This document shows positions 26,344-33,934 of a stretch of DNA of 64,000 nucleotides, piece by piece; positions within the stretch are counted from its first letter, which is position 1, and each line of letters begins with the position of its first letter. The translations under genes were made by a program, and so were the position numbers. The stretch spans positions 68,011-132,010 of the forward strand of contig CALBKM010000029.1 of assembly GCA_937895705.1 (NCBI GenBank), given 5' to 3'. Under the pieces are notes generated by a model that worked only from the letters and a program-made list of their open reading frames with translations, ran no database searches and was not told the DNA's origin. This stretch comes from an uncultured Clostridia bacterium. Lineage in GTDB: Bacteria > Bacillota > Clostridia > Lachnospirales > Lachnospiraceae.

Positions 26344-27138
26344 TTATCCCTTAAAATCAATGACTGTCCCCAACCCCTTCTCAGCATCGGTCCTTGTGGT
26401 ATCCGAAACAAATAAATAATTAAAATCCTCCACCATTTTTACCAATTCATCGATGGAATCCGCAGAAATAACCTCTTCCTCTATCTCTTTGGTCTCAAGC
26501 CGTTGCTCTTCCCGTTTTTCTTCCAAGCGTTCCCGGCGTTCCTTTTTCTCCGCTTTCTTTTCAGCTTCCTTCTTTTCCGCCTTTTTCTCAATTCTACGCT
26601 TCTCCAGACGTGCTGCCTGATCATTAAAGGACTTACTCATCACTGCAAAGAAGGAAGTCACTCCGTTGTCCTTCACCTGCACACCAAAGCCCTTCACATT
26701 GGAGAAACGGCCCAACGCCTGTTTTAACTGCGGCAGTTGCTTCTGTGCGGATGCAATCACACCCTCGTACTGCTTGCGGAACTTCTCATCCTCCGCCATC
26801 CGCTCTACCTTCTCCTCATCAATCAAAACCACCATCTTCTGAGGATTCGCAAAACTGCCGGCATTGGCCTTCGCCTGCTCCTTCATATCCTTACTTACGA
26901 GGATAAAATCCATATTCTTGTACTTGGACTTTAACTCCTCGTAATACTTTGCCGCCTTTTCGCTAAGCTTCGGCTGACCGATGGTCTTGCCATTTACATC
27001 CACCTTCTTGCCGGATTCGCTTTCCGTGACAACGCTCAAATTCTTGGCCTCATTTGCTTCTTTAGCATCTTTGACATGCTTCGACGCGTAAGAATTGCCC
27101 GCAATATGCATATTACTGAGTATCGATTCAATTCCCAT
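26344..27138 (-). CDS. DUF6033-like protein with charged coiled coil
   Basis: A 264-residue protein resembling the DUF6033 family of Lachnospiraceae, by memory of its central block (LSEKAAKYYEELKSKYKN through MVVLIDEEKVERMAED). The N-terminus (residues 1-60) is polar and likely disordered. A long uninterrupted Glu/Lys/Arg helix (about 180-225, repeats of KKAEKKE) follows, then an acidic tail. There is no signal peptide. The start has AAGGAGGTAGTGTT before it. The function of the family is unknown. It often occurs beside other lineage-specific proteins, as here with the 388-residue neighbour. Confidence 0.65.
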   Translation of the reverse strand: MGIESILSNMHIAGNSYASKHVKDAKEANEAKNLSVVTESESGKKVDVNGKTIGQPKLSEKAAKYYEELKSKYKNMDFILVSKDMKEQAKANAGSFANPQKMVVLIDEEKVERMAEDEKFRKQYEGVIASAQKQLPQLKQALGRFSNVKGFGVQVKDNGVTSFFAVMSKSFNDQAARLEKRRIEKKAEKKEAEKKAEKKERRERLEEKREEQRLETKEIEEEVISADSIDELVKMVEDFNYLFVSDTTRTDAEKGLGTVIDFKG

Positions 27139-27258
27139 AACACTACCTCCTTGTAGTCTGTGCCGTAAGTCCGTTTACGTGCTTCTCTATGAAAATATAT
27201 CGGATGATTTCCGTAAAATCATAACCTCCGGTTTCGGATTCTCACCTTCCTCTTTTTC

Positions 27259-27287
27259 TTGACTTCCGATTCCCGATAAACTATACT
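27259..27287 (+). promoter_or_regulatory. Promoter of the XRE regulator
   Basis: TTGACT (27259-27264), 17-base spacer, TATACT (27282-27287). Transcription from about 27294 gives a leader of nearly 150 bases. The leader carries two copies of ATATGTCACA (27304-27313 and 27398-27407) and a small hairpin, CTTTACAA/TTGTAAAG, between them. The rest of the 27139-27440 gap shows no gene. Confidence 0.65.
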
Positions 27288-27440
27288 AACCTTGTGATTT
27301 TCAATATGTCACAATCTACGAAAGCCCGCAAAAATAGCCAATGTCAAGACATCTTTACAAGGAATCTCCCTCTTTGTAAAGGCCTTTTGATAGAAACATA
27401 TGTCACAGTTTGCTACACTAAAAGACGAAGGAGGTACCCA

Positions 27441-27869
27441 ATGAACATCGGAACAAAAATCAAAGAAGCCCGCCAGGCACTTAACATCACCCAGGAACAG
27501 GCAGCCGAACAACTAATGGTCTCCCGTCAGACCATCTCCAGTTGGGAAAACGGCAAATCCTTACCTGACATCGTCAGTGTCATCAAAATGAGCGAGCTGT
27601 ACCACTTAAGTTTAGACGAATTATTAAAGGGAGACAAAGACATGATGAAAAAAATCGAGAAAGACACGAAACTTGCAAAAATCCAAAAGAACTTTATCCT
27701 TGCCGCATGGTGCATCATCGCAATCTATGCTGTTATTGAACTACTTTCCATTTTCTTTAAAGGAACACCGGTTATCGATTTCCTCTCCGGTGCCGCACCG
27801 GGAATATTGCTTGGAGCCAGCTGTCTACTCGGCATTTTAAGCTTGAATAAATTAGAAACAAAAGAATAA
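27441..27869 (+). CDS. XRE-family transcriptional regulator with membrane tail
   Basis: A 142-residue protein. The N-terminal 60 residues are a Cro/C1 helix-turn-helix (IGTKIKEARQALNITQEQAA, with VSRQTISSWENGKSLPD as the recognition helix region). After a charged linker, two hydrophobic segments (about 85-105 and 115-135) predict a membrane anchor, as in many small clostridial regulators. The start MNIGTK follows GAAGGAGGTACCCA. It is one of only three plus-strand genes here, divergent from the DUF6033-like gene 300 bases away. The target genes and signal are unknown. Confidence 0.85.
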   Translation: MNIGTKIKEARQALNITQEQAAEQLMVSRQTISSWENGKSLPDIVSVIKMSELYHLSLDELLKGDKDMMKKIEKDTKLAKIQKNFILAAWCIIAIYAVIELLSIFFKGTPVIDFLSGAAPGILLGASCLLGILSLNKLETKE

Positions 27870-27882
27870 GTATTCCAATAAA

Positions 27883-27925
27883 CAACAGCCTGAGGACTTG
27901 ACTCTCAGGCTGTTGTCTTATTTCT
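27883..27925 (+). terminator. Terminator of the XRE regulator gene
   Basis: CAACAGCCTGAG (27883-27894) pairs perfectly with CTCAGGCTGTTG (27903-27914), followed by TCTTATTTCTT. Confidence 0.8.
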
Positions 27926-28054
27926 TATTGCATACTTCTTAAAACTGACATCCTCCGGCATATCAACACCCAGAAGAGACTGTCCCTTCCAGCAACCACC
28001 CTTGTAAGAGCACAGAATTTCAATCACAGGAACATTAATAAAGCATAGAAACAT
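27905..28054 (-). CDS. Possible small ORF or gene remnant (49 aa)
   Basis: A 49-codon frame starting at ATG 28054 inside the left arm of the inverted-repeat element and ending within the hairpin of the XRE terminator. The product has an odd Cys/Gly/Trp-rich centre (YKGGCWKGQ) followed by a normal-looking LLGVDMPEDVSFKK. The upstream AAAGAGA is a weak ribosome binding site. It may be a real small protein, the C-terminal remnant of a lost gene, or chance. Confidence 0.2.
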   Translation of the reverse strand: MFLCFINVPVIEILCSYKGGCWKGQSLLGVDMPEDVSFKKYAIRNKTTA

Positions 28055-28316
28055 TCTCTTTCAAAAGTAGGAGCATCTTTATCGCGTAGGGTGTATAGAC
28101 TTTCTTATTGCTTCGCTAGTAATCTGCAGCGCTTGGACACGGATGTCCAAGCGAGCCTCCGCGCGCGGCACGGATGGCGCGTAAGGAGCGGTTGCATGCC
28201 TATTACATACACTTCCCGAAGCAATTAGAAAGACTTACATCCGAAGCCCACAGATGCGGATGCTTTTGTAAAGAAAATGTTTCGTGGTCATCTTATAAGT
28301 CCTGTGATTGAAATTC
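28015..28316. repeat. 302-bp imperfect inverted-repeat element (MITE-like or structured RNA)
   Basis: Perfect 17-bp terminal inverted repeats, GAATTTCAATCACAGGA (28015-28031) and its complement (28300-28316), are continued by roughly 100 bases of colinear but diverged arm sequence (shared blocks include GAAACATT, CAAAAG, GCATCT, GACTTTCT and ATTGCTTCG). The centre holds a separate hairpin, CGCTTGGACA/TGTCCAAGCG around CGGA, and a second, CGCGC/GCGCG. No transposase frame is inside. It lies exactly between the XRE terminator and the terminator of the sodium-pump operon. This accounts for the gene-free stretch 27926-28328. Confidence 0.65.
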
Positions 28317-28327
28317 GTTCCTCTCGT

Positions 28328-28356
28328 ACAAAAAGGCTGCCGCAAAGCGACAGCCT
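28328..28356 (-). terminator. Terminator of the decarboxylase/carboxyltransferase operon
   Basis: Minus strand: AGGCTGTCGC-TTT-GCGGCAGCCT followed by TTTTTG, 12 bases beyond the stop of the last gene of the operon. Confidence 0.85.
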
Positions 28357-28367
28357 CTGAATCTTTC

Positions 28368-29762
28368 TTAGACAGGGTATGCCTGGTTCTTGGTATCAGC
28401 CGCATTCACATCGACTCTCGTCTGCTGTGCCTGACGGTGCTTGAAGAACTCCATAGCAACCTGCGGGAACAGTGCATAGGAAAGAACATCCTCATCCTGC
28501 TGCTTCCATTCCTTAATTTCCTCTTCAAACTTAGCAAGCTGCGGAGCAATCTTGTCTGCCGGACGGCAGGTAATCGGCTCTACATCACCGATTGCCTTCT
28601 TCTGCACTTCCTTGTTAAACGGCTTAATGGTCTGACCGAATTCACCGGAAAGAACCTTCTTGGTCTCCTTCGTTACCATCTTGTAACGCTCGCCCTGAAG
28701 TACGTTAAGCACTGCCTGCGTACCAACAATCTGGGAAGACGGGGTAACAAGCGGCGGCTCACCGAGATCCTGACGAACTCTCGGGATTTCTCTTAATACA
28801 TCATAGTACTTATCCTCTGCCTTTGCTTCCTTCAGCTGGGAAACAAGGTTGGAAAGCATACCGCCCGGAACCTGATATAACAAAGTCTTGATGTCTACGC
28901 CCATTACCTTCGGGTTCAAAAGACCGGACTTTAATGCCTCCTCCTGCATCGGACGGAAGTAATTTGCGATTTCAGCCAATAAATTCTGGTCTAAACCGGT
29001 ATCGTACTCGGTTCCCTTAAAGGTCTCAACCATAACTTCCGTTGCCGGCTGGCTGGTACCCATGGAGAACGGAGACATTGCGGTATCGATGATATCACAG
29101 CCTGCTTCTACTGCCTTCATGTAGGTCATTGCGGCCACACCGGAGGTGTAGTGGGTATGAAGCTGAATCGGAAGCTTGGTACCTTCCTTAAGAGCCTTAA
29201 CCAGCTTATCCGCCTCGTACGGAACCAAAAGACCTGCCATATCCTTAATACAAAGGGAATCAGCACCCATCTCCTCAATACGACGTGCGGTTTCCTTCCA
29301 GTAATCTAAGGTGTAAGCATCACCGAGGGTATATGCCAGAGCGATCTGTGCATGTCCCTTTTCTTTATTTGCAGCCTTAACAGCGGTCTCTAAGTTACGC
29401 AAATCGTTGAAACAGTCGAATATACGAATAATATCAATACCGTTTGCGATGGACTTCTGAACAAAGTACTCTACTACATCATCGGAATAATGATTGTAGC
29501 CGAGAATGTTCTGTCCGCGGAACAACATCTGAAGCTTGGTGTTCTTGAAGCCTGCACGAAGCTTTCTCAAACGCTCCCACGGATCTTCCTTTAAGAAACG
29601 CAGGGAAGCATCGAAGGTAGCACCGCCCCAACACTCTACAGAGTGGTAGCCCACCTTATCCATTTTTTCAATAATCGGAAGCATCTGCTCCGTTGTCATA
29701 CGGGTTGCAATCAGGGACTGATGTGCATCACGTAAAATGGTCTCTGTAATCTTTACTGCCAT
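28368..29762 (-). CDS. Oxaloacetate decarboxylase alpha / pyruvate carboxylase B-type carboxyltransferase
   Basis: A 464-residue carboxyltransferase of the OadA/PycB/transcarboxylase-5S family, which moves CO2 between pyruvate/oxaloacetate and biotin. The HMGL-like TIM barrel opens with ETILRDAHQSLIATR; metal ligands lie in CIKDMAGL (catalytic Lys) and LHTHYTSG. The PYC/OADA domain ends at about residue 440. There is no biotinyl domain; the carrier is encoded separately two genes upstream. It is the last gene of the operon, 15 bases after the beta subunit. AGGAGGTTCACA precedes the ATG. Whether it decarboxylates oxaloacetate or works as the 5S half of a transcarboxylase is open. Confidence 0.9.
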   Translation of the reverse strand: MAVKITETILRDAHQSLIATRMTTEQMLPIIEKMDKVGYHSVECWGGATFDASLRFLKEDPWERLRKLRAGFKNTKLQMLFRGQNILGYNHYSDDVVEYFVQKSIANGIDIIRIFDCFNDLRNLETAVKAANKEKGHAQIALAYTLGDAYTLDYWKETARRIEEMGADSLCIKDMAGLLVPYEADKLVKALKEGTKLPIQLHTHYTSGVAAMTYMKAVEAGCDIIDTAMSPFSMGTSQPATEVMVETFKGTEYDTGLDQNLLAEIANYFRPMQEEALKSGLLNPKVMGVDIKTLLYQVPGGMLSNLVSQLKEAKAEDKYYDVLREIPRVRQDLGEPPLVTPSSQIVGTQAVLNVLQGERYKMVTKETKKVLSGEFGQTIKPFNKEVQKKAIGDVEPITCRPADKIAPQLAKFEEEIKEWKQQDEDVLSYALFPQVAMEFFKHRQAQQTRVDVNAADTKNQAYPV

Positions 29763-29777
29763 TGTGAACCTCCTATA

Positions 29778-31049
29778 TTATACTCCGAAAATTGCCATAA
29801 ATACACCGGCAGCTACTGCGGTACCGATAACACCTGCAACGTTCGGACCCATTGCGTGCATAAGAAGGAAGTTGCTCGGATCCGCCTCCGCACCAACCTT
29901 CTGGGAAACACGGGCAGCCATCGGCACAGCGGATACACCGGCAGAACCGATAAGCGGGTTAATCTTACCCTTCGTCGCCTTGCACATTAACTTACCGAAT
30001 AATACACCACTTGCAGTACCGATTGCAAAGGCAATCAAACCGAGTGCAACAATCTTAATGGTATCCCACTGAATAAATGCCTGCGCACTTGTGGTTGCAC
30101 CAACGGAAGTACCGAGTAAAATAACTACGATGTACATAAGTGCGTTGGATGCAGTTTCCTGAAGCTGCTTTACCACGCCGGACTCACGGAACAGGTTACC
30201 GAGCATAAGACTACCAACCAAAGCTGCGGTATCTGGAAGGATAAGTACTACTACAATAGTAACGATAATCGGGAACAAAATCTTCTCTAACTTCGAAACC
30301 GGACGAAGCTGCTCCATCTTAATCTTACGTTCCTTTTCCGTCGTGAACAATTTCATAATCGGCGGCTGGATAATCGGAACCAAGGACATATAGGAATATG
30401 CCGCAACCGCAATCGGTCCCATAAGCTGCGTCTGACCCAGCTTCATCGCAAGGAAGATAGATGTCGGACCGTCCGCACCACCGATAATGGAGATAGCTGC
30501 TGCTGCCTTTCCGTTAAAGCCCAGGATAATTGCAAAGAAATATGCTGCAAAAATACCAATCTGAGCTGCTGCACCAAGCAGAAAGCTCTTCGGGTTTGCA
30601 ATTAAAGGTCCGAAGTCTGTCATAGCACCTACGCCCATGAAAATCAGACACGGTAAAATTGCAAGTTCATCCAACATGAAGAAGTAGTGAAGCAAACCAC
30701 CGGCTGTCTCTACTGTTTTGGACGGATCAACCGTTGCCATAATCTCGGCAATCGGCTGAGTTATTATTTCACCTAACGCATTTGTATATTCGCTTCCGGT
30801 TAATTTGCAAACCATTTCGCCTGCGGAATTGTAGTATGTCGTATACGGCTCCGCCATAATACCCGGGCAAAGATTAACTAACAACATACCGAAGGAAATC
30901 GGAACTAACAAAAGCGGTTCATAGCCTTTTACAATCGCCAGATAAAGGAATACGAGAGCGACCAAAATCATAACATAGTTTCCCCAATAAAGCTTGGTAA
31001 AACCGGTACTCTCAAGCAATCCCATCAGCGTATCACCAATGTTACCCAT
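29778..31049 (-). CDS. Sodium ion-translocating decarboxylase, beta subunit
   Basis: A 423-residue membrane protein of the OadB/MmdB/GcdB family, which decarboxylates carboxybiotin and pumps Na+ out of the cell. Family landmarks are PCLIFMGVGAMTDFGPLIANP (about residue 135), IIGGADGPTSIFLA (about 190, carrying the conserved Asp and Ser of the pump) and a C-terminal LMHAMGPNVAGVIGTAVAAG. An insertion near residues 65-105 includes YTTYYNSAGEM. AGGAGGTAATTTCC precedes the ATG. Confidence 0.93.
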   Translation of the reverse strand: MGNIGDTLMGLLESTGFTKLYWGNYVMILVALVFLYLAIVKGYEPLLLVPISFGMLLVNLCPGIMAEPYTTYYNSAGEMVCKLTGSEYTNALGEIITQPIAEIMATVDPSKTVETAGGLLHYFFMLDELAILPCLIFMGVGAMTDFGPLIANPKSFLLGAAAQIGIFAAYFFAIILGFNGKAAAAISIIGGADGPTSIFLAMKLGQTQLMGPIAVAAYSYMSLVPIIQPPIMKLFTTEKERKIKMEQLRPVSKLEKILFPIIVTIVVVLILPDTAALVGSLMLGNLFRESGVVKQLQETASNALMYIVVILLGTSVGATTSAQAFIQWDTIKIVALGLIAFAIGTASGVLFGKLMCKATKGKINPLIGSAGVSAVPMAARVSQKVGAEADPSNFLLMHAMGPNVAGVIGTAVAAGVFMAIFGV

Positions 31050-31065
31050 GGAAATTACCTCCTGA

Positions 31066-31440
31066 TTAGTTTAACGTAAGCATAACCTCGCCGGACTCAA
31101 CACTTGCACCGACAGAAACTGCGATGCTTGCTACGGTACCGTCCTGCGGAGCTACGATTTCATTCTCCATCTTCATTGCCTCAAGAACAAGAACAACATC
31201 ACCCTTCTTTACAGCTGCACCAACACTGGTCTTAACAGCAAGAATCTTACCCGGCATCGGAGCGTTAACCTTTACTGCACCTGCTGCGCCAGCCGGTGCT
31301 GCTGCCTTCGGAGCCGGTGCCGGAGCTGCTGCAGGTGCCGGAGCTGCTACCGGTGCTGCTACTACCGGAGCTGCTACAGTGCCTTCTTCTACAGATACAT
31401 TATAAACATTGCCATTCACAGTAATCGTATAATTCTTCAT
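31066..31440 (-). CDS. Biotin carboxyl carrier protein of the sodium pump
   Basis: A 124-residue carrier. A short N-terminal beta part is followed by an Ala/Pro-rich flexible linker (residues 23-55), then a biotinyl domain with the biotin-accepting lysine at residue 90 in EAMKMEN. The swinging arm carries CO2 from the carboxyltransferase to the membrane beta subunit. GGAGGCAAATTATT precedes the ATG. A single carrier serves an operon that encodes two different carboxyltransferases. Confidence 0.95.
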   Translation of the reverse strand: MKNYTITVNGNVYNVSVEEGTVAAPVVAAPVAAPAPAAAPAPAPKAAAPAGAAGAVKVNAPMPGKILAVKTSVGAAVKKGDVVLVLEAMKMENEIVAPQDGTVASIAVSVGASVESGEVMLTLN

Positions 31441-31489
31441 AATAATTTGCCTCCATAAATTAAATTATATTGTTTTGTTATTGTTTCTC

Positions 31490-31927
31490 TTACCAATTAC
31501 ATCTTGCACGACGAATGGAACGTACTACCAAGCCGTTCTGGTTCGTTCTTACCGGGGTCGGAAGTCCCTGCGCCTGTGCCTGTGCTGCCGCAGCAGCTGC
31601 TTCGTACTCATAAATTGCAGCCGTAATCACAGCAACCAACTCCGCATCGTTACAAAGCTCCTCTTCCTCAATCTGAGCAACCGTATTCTCGATTGCTGCC
31701 ATCGGAACAGCCTTTTCTTCTACCTTGGCTTCCTTCTTTGCATTCTTCTTATTTTCAATTACGTTAACATACTTCAGCATGGAAATCACAAAGGAGAAAA
31801 ACAGTAATGCACAGAACACTACCACAACACCGACAATGGTATTGGAAACTGCTTCAGGCATAGCTTTTGCAACATTATCCCAATGTTGATCCCATTTGCT
31901 TGCTAAAAATACCGATTCAAAATTCAT
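31490..31927 (-). CDS. OadG-family gamma subunit of the sodium pump
   Basis: A 145-residue protein with one transmembrane helix (about 29-52, IVGVVVVFCALLFFSFVISM) and a cytoplasmic tail. The tail has a Lys/Glu coil, an Ala-rich helix (AAAAAQAQAQ) and a C-terminal basic segment typical of proteins that tether OadA/MmdA to OadB. The annotation rests on its place between the carrier and the MmdA-like subunit and on its topology; sequence is weakly conserved in this family. GAGGTGACGGT precedes the ATG. Confidence 0.75.
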   Translation of the reverse strand: MNFESVFLASKWDQHWDNVAKAMPEAVSNTIVGVVVVFCALLFFSFVISMLKYVNVIENKKNAKKEAKVEEKAVPMAAIENTVAQIEEEELCNDAELVAVITAAIYEYEAAAAAAQAQAQGLPTPVRTNQNGLVVRSIRRARCNW

Positions 31928-31939
31928 ACCGTCACCTCA

Positions 31940-33373
31940 CTACACAGTTCCGTGCTTTTTGGACGGACGTGCTTCTCTCTTTGTATATAGCATTTCAAAT
32001 GCATAAACCAAATGCTGTCTAACCGCATCTGCTTCGATAATGCTGTCTACATAGCCACGCTTCGCTGCCGCCACTGCACTGCACTGTAACTCGTCATACT
32101 CTGCCGCCTTCTCACTGCGAACCGCTTCGTTCTCGCCCGCATACATAATCTGAGCCGCAAGCTTCGCATCCATCATACCAATCTTCGCAGTATCAAGAGC
32201 AAATACCAAATCTGCACCGATATGCTTGGAATTCATGGTGATGTATGCACTACCCATTGCATTTTTGCAAATCAGATTCACCTTCGGAACCGTCGCACTT
32301 GCAAATGCATTGGTTAATCTCGCAGCCGCAAGAGCCACCGACTTCTCCTCACACATGGAAGAAGCATAACCGGTTACGTTCGTAAGGCTTAATACCGGAA
32401 TGTTAAACGCATCACAGAACTTTACAAAACGCTCTGCTTTTGCACAACCGTTAGCAGTAAGTAAGGTATCAAACTTCTCTGTAGCTTTTCCGTTTTCATC
32501 AAGTACTGCACTGCGGTTTGCAACAGCACCCACCGTTGCACCGTTCAAGCGGATAAAACCGGTTACCATTTCCTTTGCATAGTCTGCTTTGAGTTCAAAG
32601 AATTCGCGATCATCCGCAATCTCTGCCAGAGCTGTTGCCGGATCACAGGAAAGCTCCCCGAAAGTTTCCGTAGCTCTGTTTAAATCATCCACGCATTCAA
32701 ATGCATAGTCAGCCTCATTATTGCAAGGCAGGAAAGATATTAAATTACGAATGGAAGCAAGAACCTCTGCTTCAGTTTCCTTTACAACATCAACCGCACC
32801 TGCTTCTGCCTGGAACTTCGCTGTAGAAGTATCGCACTTTCCTGCAAAATTTCCCTCTACCGCATTCGGGGAATTCACAAATAACTTTGCCCCCTCTGCC
32901 GGCATAAAGGTAAAATCACTTAATGCTGTGGAAACCGCACATCCTCCGCCACAAGTACCGAATACTGCGGTAATCTGCGGAATTACGCCGGATGCCATGC
33001 ACTGCTTTAAATAAACATTTCCAAAGCCTGCCAATGCATCGGTAGCTTCCTGTAAGCGCATACCGGCACAGTCAATGAGACCGATGACCGGAGCTCCGAC
33101 CTTTAAAGCAAAGTCGTACATGGCTACAATCTTTTTCGCATGCATTTCACCCATGGTGCCGTTCAACACCGCTGCGTCCTGGCTGTAAACATAAACGAGA
33201 TCGCCGTCGATCAAACCGTAACCGGTGATAACACCGTCCGACGGAGCATCTGTCTGCGCCAGATTGAAATCAGTATTTCTTTTTGTAACAAGAGCACCGA
33301 TTTCAACAAAGCTGCTGTCGTCAAGCAATGTAACAATTCGTTCTCTTGCCGACAATTTTGTTGTACTACTCAT
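31940..33373 (-). CDS. Acyl-CoA carboxyltransferase, MmdA/12S-like
   Basis: A 477-residue member of the biotin-dependent acyl-CoA carboxyltransferase family (methylmalonyl-CoA decarboxylase alpha, transcarboxylase 12S, PccB). The N domain has SARERIVTLLDD and YVYSQDAAVLNGTMGE, with the oxyanion loops in GTCGGGCAVST and in KNAMGSAYITMNSKHIGAD. It is somewhat shorter than the usual 510 residues and some motifs are relaxed, so the acyl-CoA substrate (methylmalonyl-, malonyl- or another) is not certain. It is the first gene of the operon. GGAGGCAGTAAG precedes the ATG, and a strong promoter lies about 90 bases upstream. Confidence 0.88.
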   Translation of the reverse strand: MSSTTKLSARERIVTLLDDSSFVEIGALVTKRNTDFNLAQTDAPSDGVITGYGLIDGDLVYVYSQDAAVLNGTMGEMHAKKIVAMYDFALKVGAPVIGLIDCAGMRLQEATDALAGFGNVYLKQCMASGVIPQITAVFGTCGGGCAVSTALSDFTFMPAEGAKLFVNSPNAVEGNFAGKCDTSTAKFQAEAGAVDVVKETEAEVLASIRNLISFLPCNNEADYAFECVDDLNRATETFGELSCDPATALAEIADDREFFELKADYAKEMVTGFIRLNGATVGAVANRSAVLDENGKATEKFDTLLTANGCAKAERFVKFCDAFNIPVLSLTNVTGYASSMCEEKSVALAAARLTNAFASATVPKVNLICKNAMGSAYITMNSKHIGADLVFALDTAKIGMMDAKLAAQIMYAGENEAVRSEKAAEYDELQCSAVAAAKRGYVDSIIEADAVRQHLVYAFEMLYTKREARPSKKHGTV

Positions 33374-33463
33374 CTTACTGCCTCCATTTTTCTATAATAT
33401 TACTTTCGTAGAACCGAAAAAATTTTGACAGCGTAAAAAGAACCTCCAAATTACGCCGATTAT

Positions 33464-33492
33464 ATTATATCCTTAATCATTTCAAAAAGCAA
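33464..33492 (-). promoter_or_regulatory. Promoter of the carboxyltransferase/sodium pump operon
   Basis: Minus strand: TTGCTT (33487-33492), 17-base spacer, TATAAT (33464-33469). An overlapping second TATAAT follows at 33459-33464. The leader is about 85 bases. Confidence 0.7.
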
Positions 33493-33564
33493 GCCTATAT
33501 TTGACAATTTTTTACCAAAAAATTACGACTCTGAACACAATCTTTATGCCGGTGTTTTTAGTGA

Positions 33565-33701
33565 GGTTCCGTCCGAAGCAAAATCGAGTATAGACTCCTG
33601 CAAGCTTGCTTGCAAAGGAGACTGTACTTGATTTTGTACGGGACAAAGTCCCGCACCTAAAAAAAGCAACCGTGTTGCGACTTTAAGGTGCGGACGGAAC
33701 C
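33565..33701 (+). ncRNA. Structured non-coding module A (closed multi-hairpin fold)
   Basis: An outer stem, GGTTCCGTCCG (33565-33575) with CGGACGGAACC (33691-33701), encloses three hairpins. The first is a 21-bp arm (33579-33599 with 33616-33636) with one mismatch and two positions that pair only as G-U in plus-strand RNA. The second is CGGGAC/GTCCCG (33639-33653). The third is GCACCT/AGGTGC (33653-33691), enclosing GCAAC-CGT-GTTGC. No open frame was seen. The G-U pattern suggests a plus-strand RNA rather than a DNA palindrome. No known family was recognised. Confidence 0.5.
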
Positions 33702-33710
33702 ATATTTTCC

Positions 33711-33797
33711 TTTGGCACACCCCATATCACCGAGAAGAAGCAACAAAAGTTGCGGATTCGAGGTGACAGACCTTTGTTACATATTTGATGTGCCAAA
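33711..33797 (+). ncRNA. Structured non-coding module B, paralogue of the third arm of module A
   Basis: An outer stem, TTTGGCACA (33711-33719) with TGTGCCAAA (33789-33797), encloses TCACC/GGTGA (33727-33731 with 33762-33766), which in turn encloses GCAAC-AAAA-GTTGC (33740-33753). The inner part aligns with the third hairpin of module A (CACC, about 8 bases, GCAAC, loop, GTTGC, about 7 bases, AGGTG) although outer stems differ. It ends 30 bases before the cyclophilin promoter. Together modules A and B fill most of the gene-free stretch 33493-33826. Confidence 0.45.
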
Positions 33798-33826
33798 TAC
33801 CTTTACGCCACACTCTCTCCTTTTCT

Positions 33827-33855
33827 TTGACATCTTCCCCGTTATTTGCTATAAT
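33827..33855 (+). promoter_or_regulatory. Promoter of the cyclophilin gene
   Basis: Perfect consensus: TTGACA (33827-33832), 17-base spacer, TATAAT (33850-33855). Confidence 0.9.
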
Positions 33856-33934
33856 AAACAAGCTATATAGGCTGTAAGCAGGCGTTTTACAGCAAAATAG
33901 AAACAATAATATAAAGAAACATTAGGAGGTCATT

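Noticed and set aside
28277..28360. 27-codon plus-strand frame starting in the right arm of the inverted-repeat element
   Set aside because: It mirrors the start of the left-arm frame only because the arms are inverted copies, then runs into the operon terminator; no ribosome binding site of its own.
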